Under the pieces are notes generated by a model. The model was not told the origin of the DNA, searched no databases, and worked only from the letters and a program-made list of their open reading frames with translations. From NCBI GenBank assembly GCA_013822265.1, contig PNKD01000002.1, positions 28,563 through 92,562 of the forward strand: a stretch of DNA of 64,000 nucleotides, in the 5' to 3' direction. The translations under genes were made by a program, and so were the position numbers. Positions 56,797 through 64,000 of the stretch are shown piece after piece. The stretch comes from Leptothrix sp. (in: b-proteobacteria). Its GTDB lineage: Bacteria > Pseudomonadota > Gammaproteobacteria > Burkholderiales > Burkholderiaceae_C. Within the stretch, counting starts at the first letter, position 1. Each line of letters opens with the position of its first letter.

Positions 56797-56870
56797 ACCC
56801 CCACGCTCACGGCGTTCGCTGCCCCCCAGGGGGGCTCTCAGCACCTTCGGAACGGCCGGGCGGTACTGAA
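56797..56870 (+). repeat. ~74-bp GC-rich interspersed repeat (copy 2), in the mshI - pilN-like spacer
   Basis: ACCCCCACGCTCACGGCGTTCGCTGCCCCCCAGGGGGGCTCTCAGCACCTTCGGAACGGCCGGGCGGTACTGAA; matches 30595-30666. Confidence 0.75.
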
Positions 56871-57494
56871 ATGGCGCACCAGATCAATCTCTACAGCCCC
56901 ATCCTGCTGGCCCCCAAGCGCCACTTCTCGGCGCAGGCCATGGTGCAGGCCCTGGCCGTGCTGGCCGTGGCGCTGGCGGCCCTCGGCGGCTGGTCGGTGC
57001 TGAGCACCGAGCGTGTGCAGCAGGACGTGGCGGCCGCCACGCGGCTGGGCAACGAGGAGCGCGCGCGCCTGGCCGGCAGCCTGGCGGGCCAGCCCTCGCT
57101 GCCCCGCGACAGCGCCGCACTCGAGCAGGAACTGGCCCAGCTGGGCCGCGAACTCAGCGCGCAGCGCCAACGCCTCGACGGCCTGACGCGCGGCCTGCTG
57201 CGCGACGGCCAGCGCCCTTCGGCACGGCTGGCGCTGGTGGCGCAGACGCTGCCCGAAGGCGCCTGGCTGACCGAGCTGCGGCTGCACGAAGAGCAGATGA
57301 CCGTCAGCGGCCTGACGCTGCTGCCCGCGGCCCTGAAGCCGTGGATGGACAAGCTGGGCCACGCCGCACTGGCCGCCGGCCAGGCCCTGCCCGCGGTGAA
57401 GGTCGAGCGCGCCCCTTCCCTGGGCCCCGGCGCCGCCGCGGTCTGGTCGTTCCAGCTCGGTGCCGCCGCACCCGCCGCAGGAGTACAGCGATGA
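56871..57494 (+). CDS. PilN-like MSHA biogenesis protein
   Basis: MAHQINLYSPILLAPKRHFSAQAMVQALAVLAVALAALGGWSVLS; coiled coil; position between mshI and mshJ. Confidence 0.8.
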   Translation: MAHQINLYSPILLAPKRHFSAQAMVQALAVLAVALAALGGWSVLSTERVQQDVAAATRLGNEERARLAGSLAGQPSLPRDSAALEQELAQLGRELSAQRQRLDGLTRGLLRDGQRPSARLALVAQTLPEGAWLTELRLHEEQMTVSGLTLLPAALKPWMDKLGHAALAAGQALPAVKVERAPSLGPGAAAVWSFQLGAAAPAAGVQR

Positions 57495-58156
57495 AGGCCT
57501 TCTGGCAGCTCCAGGCGCGCCGCATCGACGCGTTGTCGCTGCGCGAGCGCGCGATCATGTTCGTCTCGGTCGCCGTGGCGCTGATGGCGCTGGCCGACTG
57601 GCTGGCCTTCTCGCCCATGATGGCGCGGCAGAAGGCGCTGACGGCGCAGCTGCAGAAGCACTCGCGCGAGATGGACACCCTGCGCCAGCGCGTGGCCGCC
57701 GCGGCCCCCGGCGCCCAGCCCGACACGCCGGTGGGCCGGCTGCACAAGGCGGTGGCGCAGGCCAGCGCCGAGCGCGACGCGCTGGACACCGAGATCCGCC
57801 GGCAGCTCGCCGCGCCCGACGCCTCGCCGCAGCTGGCCGACCTGCTGGCGCGCGTGCTGCGCCGCCACGAGCGGCTGACGCTGGTGCGGCTGGCCACGGC
57901 GGCGCCCGCCGGCACGGCGCCTGCCTCGCCGGCCACGGCCGCGCCGGGATCGCCGCAGCCGGCGGCCAACGGCGCCGAGCCGGCGCTGAGCCCCGTCGAC
58001 CTGGCCGTCAGCGGCGAGTACGCCGAGCTCGTGGCCTACCTGGCCGAGATCGAGAAGGCCCTGCCCGGCCTGCGCTGGGGCGAGCTGCGGCTCAGCGGCG
58101 CCAGCTCGCCGCCCGCACTCGCCATGCGTGTCTACCTGGCCGGAGCACCGTCATGA
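57491..58156 (+). CDS. mshJ: MshJ (PilO-like)
   Basis: N-terminal TM plus coiled coil; SPVDLAVSGEYAELVAYLAEIEKALPGLRWGEL. Confidence 0.82.
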   Translation: MKAFWQLQARRIDALSLRERAIMFVSVAVALMALADWLAFSPMMARQKALTAQLQKHSREMDTLRQRVAAAAPGAQPDTPVGRLHKAVAQASAERDALDTEIRRQLAAPDASPQLADLLARVLRRHERLTLVRLATAAPAGTAPASPATAAPGSPQPAANGAEPALSPVDLAVSGEYAELVAYLAEIEKALPGLRWGELRLSGASSPPALAMRVYLAGAPS

Positions 58157-58632
58157 CCGCCCGTCACCTCTTTCAACGGCGCCGCGCCGCGACCGCCGTG
58201 GCCACGCTGGCCACCCTGGCGGCTTGGGGCCTTCCAGGCATCACCTCGGCGCGCGACCCCATGCAGCCGCCCCTCGAGGCGCTGCCCCCGGTCTCGCGCG
58301 GGCCCGCGGCCGACGGCAGCACGCCGGCGGCCAACCAGGCGCGCCACATCCTCGTGATCGACGGCAAGCGCTACCTCATCGACGGCGGCCGACGGCGCGC
58401 CGTCGGTGACCTGCTCGGCAGCGCGCGCATCGAGCGCATCGACGACGACGCCGTCGTCGTGCGCGAGGCCGGCAGCCTGCAGCGACTGCCGCTGTACGCC
58501 GGCGTCGTCAAGCGCCCCAGCATCGACGGCCTGTCCCTCGCGGCAGCGCCCCTGGCCGCCACGGCCGCACGTCCGCCGCGAGTCAGCCTGCGCGGCCCGC
58601 TTCCTTCTGTCCGTTCAGGTGAAACCCGATGA
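58153..58632 (+). CDS. mshK: MshK (PilP-like)
   Basis: ARDPMQPP; HILVIDGKRYLIDGGRRRAVGDLLGSARIERIDDDAVVVREAGSLQRLPLY. Confidence 0.82.
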   Translation: MTARHLFQRRRAATAVATLATLAAWGLPGITSARDPMQPPLEALPPVSRGPAADGSTPAANQARHILVIDGKRYLIDGGRRRAVGDLLGSARIERIDDDAVVVREAGSLQRLPLYAGVVKRPSIDGLSLAAAPLAATAARPPRVSLRGPLPSVRSGETR

Positions 58633-60812
58633 AGCGCATCCCGTACCCCCCGCACCGCCTGGGCCGCGTGCTGGCCGCAGGCGGCTTGATGCTGCTGGGC
58701 GCCTGCGCCGAGCGGGCCCCGCTGCGCCAGTTCGACGCCAGCGAGGCGCTGCGCCAGGAGATGGCCGCCACGGCGCGGCCCGTCGCGGCGGCCACGGCCC
58801 CCGCGGCCCCCGCGGCACCAACGGCCGCGCCGGTCAGCCCGCCGCCGCCTGCCGCGCCGGCGCCACCGGCTGAGCCGCGCTTCGACCTCATCGTCAACGG
58901 CGCACAGGCGCGCGATGTCTTCCTGTCCATGGTGGCCGAGACGCGCTACAGCATGCTGATGCACCCCGAGGTCGGCGGCGTGCTGTCGGTGACGCTGCGC
59001 GGCGTGACGCTGCGCGAGGCGCTGGAGTCCATCCGCGACGTCTACGGCTACGACTTCAAGATCGAGGGCCGGCGCGTCACCGTGTTCCCGCCCAGCATGC
59101 AGATGCGCATCTTCACGGTGAACTACCTGCACCAGCGGCGCCAGGGGCGCAGCGAGGTGCGCGTCAGCGGCAGCGGCGCGCCCATCAACAACACCAGCGG
59201 CAGCAGCGCCAGTTCACCGCCCAGCCCGTCGGCCAACGGCCAGGCCAACACCAGCGCGCCGCAGGGCGCCGACAGCAGCCGGATCAGCACCACCTCGACG
59301 GCCGACTTCTGGGCCGAGACCGCCGACGCGCTGCGTTCGATGGTCGGCACCACCGGTGGCCGCAACGTCATCGTCAGCCCGCACGCCGGCACCATCGCCG
59401 TGCGCGCCATGCCCGACGAGCTGCGCCTGGTCGAGTCCTTCCTGCGCGCCTCGCGCCTGGCCATCGAGCGCCAGGTGATGCTGGAGGCCAAGATCATCGA
59501 GGTCGAGCTGCGCGACGGCTTCCAGAGCGGCATCGACTGGTCGACGCTGGGCCGCACCGGCAACATCGGCCAGACCAGCGGCTACGCCGGCAACGCGCTG
59601 CTGGGCAACAACAAGGGCGTGCCGACGCTGCCGCAGGCCGTGGGATCGCTGCTCGTCGACAGCGTCACGCTGCCGGTGGGCGCCGGCGGCACGCTGGGGC
59701 TGGCGCTGGCGACCAAGGGCTTCCAGGCCGTGCTCGGTTTCCTCGAAAGCCATGGCGACCTGCAGGTGCTGTCGAGCCCGCGCGTGGCGACGCTGAACAA
59801 CCAGAAGGCGGTGCTCAAGGTCGGCACCGACGAGTACTTCGTCACCAACGTCTCGGGCGGCACGGTCACCAGCGGCAGCCTCACCATCAGCGGCACGACG
59901 ACGCTGCCGGCGCTGACGCTGACACCGTTCTTCAGCGGCATCGCGCTCGACGTGACGCCGCAGATCGACGAGGCCAACATGATCACGCTGCACCTGCGGC
60001 CCTCGGTGACCACGGTGACCGAGAAGACCAAGCAGATCGACCTCGGCGCCATCGGCAACTACCGGCTGCCGCTGGCGAGTTCCAGCGTCAACGAGACCGA
60101 CACCGTGGTGCGCGTGCAGGACGGCCACATCGTCGCCATCGGCGGCCTGATGCAGATCGAGTCGACACGGCGCAGCTCGGGCCTGCCGGGCAGCAACGCC
60201 AACGCCGTGTCGCGCACGCTGCTCAGCAACCAGACCGACAGCGGGCGCAAGAAAGAGCTGGTGGTGCTGATCCGCCCGACCATCATCCGCAGCAGCGAGG
60301 ACTGGGAGCGCACCACCGCGCAGGCGCTGGGCAACCTCGACCCGCGCGAGCCGCGCCGCGTCATCACCGTGGCGCCGGCCGCGGGGGCGCCAGCGGCCGC
60401 CGCGCCCGGCGCACCCCCGCCTGCGCCGGCCGCGGCGCCACAAGCGGCCGTGACGAGCGGCGATGCGGCGCCGGCCCCGGCGAGTGGCGATGCGGCGCCG
60501 GCAGGCGCTGCAGTCGCCGCCAGCACCGCGCCTGCCACGGCCGCCTCGGCACCGGCATCGGCATCGAACAGCCCCGCTGCGGCGGCCGCGGCGGCCGTCG
60601 CCGCACCGGCCGCCGTGGGCAAGGGCGCCGTTGCGCGCCCCACCCGCCAGATCACCCGGCGCGCCAAGCCCAAGGTGTCGGCCAGGCTGGCCAAGCCCGC
60701 CCCGCCGGCGCTGGCGCAGCCCGCCACCGCCGCCCCCATCCCCGCCCCCGCGACGGTGGCCGCCAAGCCGGGCACCACGCTGCTGGCCTGGGCCTGGCCC
60801 ACACGCTGGTGA
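58629..60812 (+). CDS. mshL: MSHA secretin MshL
   Basis: Lipoprotein signal LLGAC; RHVLSMVAETRYSM-like N domain, VLSSPRVATLNNQKAVLKVGTDEYFVTNV; DGHIVAIGGLMQIES; KKELVVLIRPTII. Confidence 0.9.
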   Translation: MKRIPYPPHRLGRVLAAGGLMLLGACAERAPLRQFDASEALRQEMAATARPVAAATAPAAPAAPTAAPVSPPPPAAPAPPAEPRFDLIVNGAQARDVFLSMVAETRYSMLMHPEVGGVLSVTLRGVTLREALESIRDVYGYDFKIEGRRVTVFPPSMQMRIFTVNYLHQRRQGRSEVRVSGSGAPINNTSGSSASSPPSPSANGQANTSAPQGADSSRISTTSTADFWAETADALRSMVGTTGGRNVIVSPHAGTIAVRAMPDELRLVESFLRASRLAIERQVMLEAKIIEVELRDGFQSGIDWSTLGRTGNIGQTSGYAGNALLGNNKGVPTLPQAVGSLLVDSVTLPVGAGGTLGLALATKGFQAVLGFLESHGDLQVLSSPRVATLNNQKAVLKVGTDEYFVTNVSGGTVTSGSLTISGTTTLPALTLTPFFSGIALDVTPQIDEANMITLHLRPSVTTVTEKTKQIDLGAIGNYRLPLASSSVNETDTVVRVQDGHIVAIGGLMQIESTRRSSGLPGSNANAVSRTLLSNQTDSGRKKELVVLIRPTIIRSSEDWERTTAQALGNLDPREPRRVITVAPAAGAPAAAAPGAPPPAPAAAPQAAVTSGDAAPAPASGDAAPAGAAVAASTAPATAASAPASASNSPAAAAAAAVAAPAAVGKGAVARPTRQITRRAKPKVSARLAKPAPPALAQPATAAPIPAPATVAAKPGTTLLAWAWPTRW

Positions 60813-60939
60813 GCCCGGACGCGAACGCGGCAACGCACCCCCGCGGCCCCTCGGCCGACAGGGTGCGCGACCGATGATGCAAGCGCCTGATCCGACCGTG
60901 GCGGCCGAACGGCCCGCTCGGCCACGACAAGGAGACACC

Positions 60940-63417
60940 ATGTCCCGAACGCAAGCGCCGCTGGCCCCTGAAGGCGAGCTCACCTTCGACCTGCCGGGCT
61001 ACGCCTGGCCGACCCCCAACCTGGCCGTCTACCCCGCGCCGCTGGCCCCCTCCAGCACCCCGGGCTGCACCGTCGAGGGCCTGAACGGCAACGTCATCGA
61101 AGGCCGGCTCAGCCTCTTCGACCCCGAGCAGGGCCTGCTGCAGTTGCGCCTGCCCACGCAGCGCAGGCCGCTGCCGCTGCGGCTGGCGCAGTTCCGCCGC
61201 CTGCGCCTGAGCGAAGCGCTGCAGCCGGCCGACCTGCTGGTCGACGCCGCCGACCTGCCGCACCTGCCCTTCAAGCTGCAGATGAAGGACGGCCCGCCAT
61301 GGGAAGGCGTGACCATCGGCGCGGTGGAGGAACCCTTTGGCGTGTTCCTGTTCGAGCCGGTGGACAACGCCGGCCTCCTGCGGCGCTGGTTCGTGCCGCG
61401 CGCCGCCTTCCTGCACGCCGAGATCGGCATGCGCATCGGCCAGGCCCTGATCGAGCAGCACTCGGCCACGCCCGACCAGATCCGCGAGGCGCTGGCCGCG
61501 CAGGAGGCACTGCGCAGCCGCAAGCTGGGCGACATGCTGGTGGTGCGCCAGATCATCACGCCCGAGGAATTGGCCCTTGCCATCGAGGCGCAGGCGCGCA
61601 TGCCCATGGTGCGCATCGGCCAGGCGCTCACCGCGTTGGGCTTCATCACCGAGGCCCAGCTGGAAGACGCGCTGGTGCAGCAGCGCGCCGACCGCAGCGT
61701 GCCGCTGGGCGAGCTGCTGGTGCGCGGCGGCATGGTCTCGCGCACCGACCTGCAAACGGCGCTGGCGCGCAAGATGGGCTATCCGCTGGTCGACGTGCTG
61801 CAGTTCCCGCCCGACGCCGAGGCCGTCTCGCGCCTGCCCTACGCGGTGGCCGCACGTGTGCCGGCGCTGCCGCTGATGATGCGCGCCGGCCGCCTGGTGG
61901 CGGCGGTGGAAGACCCGAGCAACCGCGGCCAGATCGACGAACTGGAGTTCGCCGCGCAGTGCAAGGTGGTGCCGGTGCTGGCGCGCACCGGCGTGCTGCT
62001 GGGCGCCATCGACCGCGCCTACGAGAAGGTGGGCGCGGCCGAGTTCGCACCGCGCGTCAGCTACGACCCGAATGGCCATGTCGAGTTCGAGGCCGGCAAC
62101 GCCAGCCAGCTGGCGGCGTCGATGGAGCGCGTCGAGGCCCACATCGGCGAGTCCGAGGACAGCGCGCTCGAGCAGAGCGACAACACGCTGGTGCGGCTGA
62201 TCAACTCGATGATCGTCGAGGCCCACACGCAGGGCGTCTCGGACATCCACGTCGAATGCCCGCCGGGGCGCGAGAAGGTGCGCATCCGCTTCCGCAAGGA
62301 CGGCCGGCTGCGCCCCTACCTGGAGCTGCCGCCGAACTACCGCAGCGCCATGATCGCGCGGCTGAAGATCATGTGCGACCTCGACATCAGCGAGCGCCGC
62401 AAACCGCAGGACGGCAAGATCAACTTCGCCAAGTTCGTGCCCGGCATGCGGCTCGAACTGCGCGTGGCCACCGTGCCCACGCAGGGCAACCTCGAAGACG
62501 CCGTGCTGCGCCTGCTGGCGTCCACGCGCCCCATCCCGCTGGAGAACCTGGGCCTGTCGTCGGCCAACCTCACGCGCCTGACCGCTGCCGCCCAGCGCCC
62601 GCACGGCATGCTGCTGTGCGTCGGCCCCACCGGCTCGGGCAAGACGACGACGCTGCACTCGCTGCTGGCCAGCATCAACCAGCCCGACCGCAAGATCTGG
62701 ACGGCCGAAGACCCGGTCGAGATCACGCAGCCGGGGCTGCGCCAGGTGCAGGTGAACCCGCGCATCGAGTGGACCTTCGCCAAGGCGCTGCGTGCCTTCC
62801 TGCGCGCCGACCCGGACGTCATCATGGTCGGCGAGATCCGCGACGCCGAGACCGCGCAGGTGGCCATCGAGGCCAGCCTCACCGGCCACCTGGTGCTCAG
62901 CACGCTGCACACCAACAGCGCGCCCGAGACCGTGACGCGCCTGCTCGACATGGGCATGGACCCCTTCAACTTCGCCGACGCCCTGCTGGGCGTGCTGGCG
63001 CAGCGCCTGGTGCGCCGGCTGTGCACACAGTGCCGCACCACGCGCGAGGCCACGCCCGAGGAAGAAGAAGAGCTGGTGCACGACTGGCTGCACGCCATGG
63101 CCGGTGCCGACAAGGCCCCCGGTCACAAGGACGTGCTGGCCGACTGGCGCAAGCGCTTCGGCACCGAGGGCCGGCTGACCCACTACCACTCGGCCGGCTG
63201 CGAGCACTGCGGCCACACCGGCTTCCGTGGCCGCGCCGCCATCCACGAGCTGATGATGGTCAGCCGCGGGCTGCGCCACCTCGTTCAGACCGGCCGCCGC
63301 GCCGACGAGCTGCAGCACCAGGCGCTTGGCGAGGGCATGCGCACGCTGCGCCAGGACGGCATCGACAAGGTGCTGGCCGGCGTGACCTCGATAGAGGAAG
63401 TGCGTGCCAATTCGTAA
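60940..63417 (+). CDS. Second GspE/PilB-family ATPase with N-terminal extension and four MshEN-like motifs
   Basis: Walker A GPTGSGKTTTLHSLL; RADPDVIMVGEIRDAETAQVAIEASLTGHLVLSTLHTNSA; CTQC...CEHC; RIGQALIEQ, KLGDMLVVR, RIGQALTAL, PLGELLVRG motifs. Confidence 0.92.
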   Translation: MSRTQAPLAPEGELTFDLPGYAWPTPNLAVYPAPLAPSSTPGCTVEGLNGNVIEGRLSLFDPEQGLLQLRLPTQRRPLPLRLAQFRRLRLSEALQPADLLVDAADLPHLPFKLQMKDGPPWEGVTIGAVEEPFGVFLFEPVDNAGLLRRWFVPRAAFLHAEIGMRIGQALIEQHSATPDQIREALAAQEALRSRKLGDMLVVRQIITPEELALAIEAQARMPMVRIGQALTALGFITEAQLEDALVQQRADRSVPLGELLVRGGMVSRTDLQTALARKMGYPLVDVLQFPPDAEAVSRLPYAVAARVPALPLMMRAGRLVAAVEDPSNRGQIDELEFAAQCKVVPVLARTGVLLGAIDRAYEKVGAAEFAPRVSYDPNGHVEFEAGNASQLAASMERVEAHIGESEDSALEQSDNTLVRLINSMIVEAHTQGVSDIHVECPPGREKVRIRFRKDGRLRPYLELPPNYRSAMIARLKIMCDLDISERRKPQDGKINFAKFVPGMRLELRVATVPTQGNLEDAVLRLLASTRPIPLENLGLSSANLTRLTAAAQRPHGMLLCVGPTGSGKTTTLHSLLASINQPDRKIWTAEDPVEITQPGLRQVQVNPRIEWTFAKALRAFLRADPDVIMVGEIRDAETAQVAIEASLTGHLVLSTLHTNSAPETVTRLLDMGMDPFNFADALLGVLAQRLVRRLCTQCRTTREATPEEEEELVHDWLHAMAGADKAPGHKDVLADWRKRFGTEGRLTHYHSAGCEHCGHTGFRGRAAIHELMMVSRGLRHLVQTGRRADELQHQALGEGMRTLRQDGIDKVLAGVTSIEEVRANS

Positions 63418-63441
63418 CGCCGCAGGCCGCACCGGGGCGAC

Positions 63442-63714
63442 GTGAAGGCGCATGCGCGGCCGCTGCACGGCACCGTGGCGCGCATCAACGTGGTGGACGG
63501 CTACGGCTTCATCGAGACGCCCGACGGCGACGAGCACACCTTCGACCGCTTCAACCTCGCCGGCGGGGCGCGCTTGGAGCAGTTGCGCGTGGGCCGGGAG
63601 GTGCAGTTCATCACCACGCTGGCCGCGCAGGGCGCGCAGGCCAAGCGCGTGAGCCTGGGCAAGCACCATGCGGCCACGATGCCGGCCCCGCCTGGGGCTG
63701 CGGCGCAAGAGTGA
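63442..63714 (+). CDS. Cold-shock-domain-like small protein
   Basis: LHGTVARINVVDGYGFIETPDGDEHTFDRFNLAGGARLEQLRVGREVQFITTL; GTG start. Confidence 0.65.
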   Translation: MKAHARPLHGTVARINVVDGYGFIETPDGDEHTFDRFNLAGGARLEQLRVGREVQFITTLAAQGAQAKRVSLGKHHAATMPAPPGAAAQE

Positions 63715-63780
63715 CGCGATGCGTCGCGCCGTCGCGCCACGGCGAAGCGGTGCGCGCACGGCTCGCCTGGCGGTGGCGGT

Positions 63781-63882
63781 GAACAGGCGCCCGGCGCCTA
63801 CAAGGACGTCGGCGCCGTGGTGAGTGCCGCGCAGGCCGCCGGGCTGGCGCGCAAGGTGGCGCGGCTCGAGCCGCTGGTCTGC
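63781..63882 (+). pseudogene. Probable C-terminal fragment of an RtcB-type RNA ligase
   Basis: EQAPGAYKDVGAVVSAAQAAGLARKVARLEPLVCVN resembles RtcB C-termini; no upstream RtcB body in the window. Confidence 0.45.
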
Positions 63883-63901
63883 GTCAACCTAAAAACAGCA
63901 G

Positions 63902-64000
63902 TTACCCGGGCGCCGCGAGCGTCGGCGGTGGGGTTGGCAGGCCGATCTGACCGACGATGCGCTGGCAGATGTAGGCCACCAGGGCCCGCCAGCGGTCGAG
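63902..64000 (-). CDS. C-terminal end of an unidentified gene running off the right edge
   Basis: Reverse-strand open frame LDRWRALVAYICQRIVGQIGLPTPPPTLAAPG, stop TAA at 63902-63904; starts just after the RtcB-like fragment ends. Confidence 0.35.
   Translation of the reverse strand, partial: LDRWRALVAYICQRIVGQIGLPTPPPTLAAPG

Noticed and set aside
60652-63759. 1035-aa reverse ORF and 827-aa + frame ORF (61299-63782) over the second ATPase
   Set aside because: Both are shadow frames of the motif-rich ATPase at 60940-63417.

Overview
High-GC, gene-dense chromosomal window whose gene content is typical of Burkholderiales (betaproteobacteria). No rRNA, tRNA or CRISPR array was recognised by eye. 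Main blocks, left to right: (1) the 3' part of a giant octapeptide-repeat protein with an EF-hand-like Ca-binding C-terminus, then a GGDEF diguanylate cyclase; (2) glf plus a glycosyltransferase, a TolC-family protein, an AEC transporter, an alpha/beta hydrolase and a DUF6544-like protein; (3) a PEP-CTERM protein and a cassette of three tandem Mdp/tail-collar proteins + GNAT + small secreted protein; (4) nitroreductase, SppA, a decayed PhoD pseudogene, riboflavin synthase, an AlkC-like DNA alkylation repair protein, DUF3422; (5) an IS110 remnant, a Ser/Thr kinase + TssQ-like lipoprotein, ybgC-tolQRA without tolB-pal; (6) FAD oxidoreductases, including a TVP38/reductase fusion; (7) a bufferin (copper RiPP)-type cluster with an intact precursor but C-terminally shortened MNIO (DUF692) and partner proteins; (8) pcp/5-oxoprolinase divergent from a TRAP transporter; (9) an MSHA-type pilus cluster (mshE to mshL) followed by a second GspE-like ATPase with four MshEN-like motifs; (10) a cold-shock-domain protein and a probable rtcB remnant broken near the right edge. 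The strongest findings are a two-level repeat in the first gene (8-aa units in a 17-octad/136-aa superperiod, with 10-octad short versions), the truncated bufferin maturation genes, the four-motif putative c-di-GMP ATPase, and two copies of a ~73-bp repeat that abut start codons inside operons. All family names come from reading motifs, not from searches.
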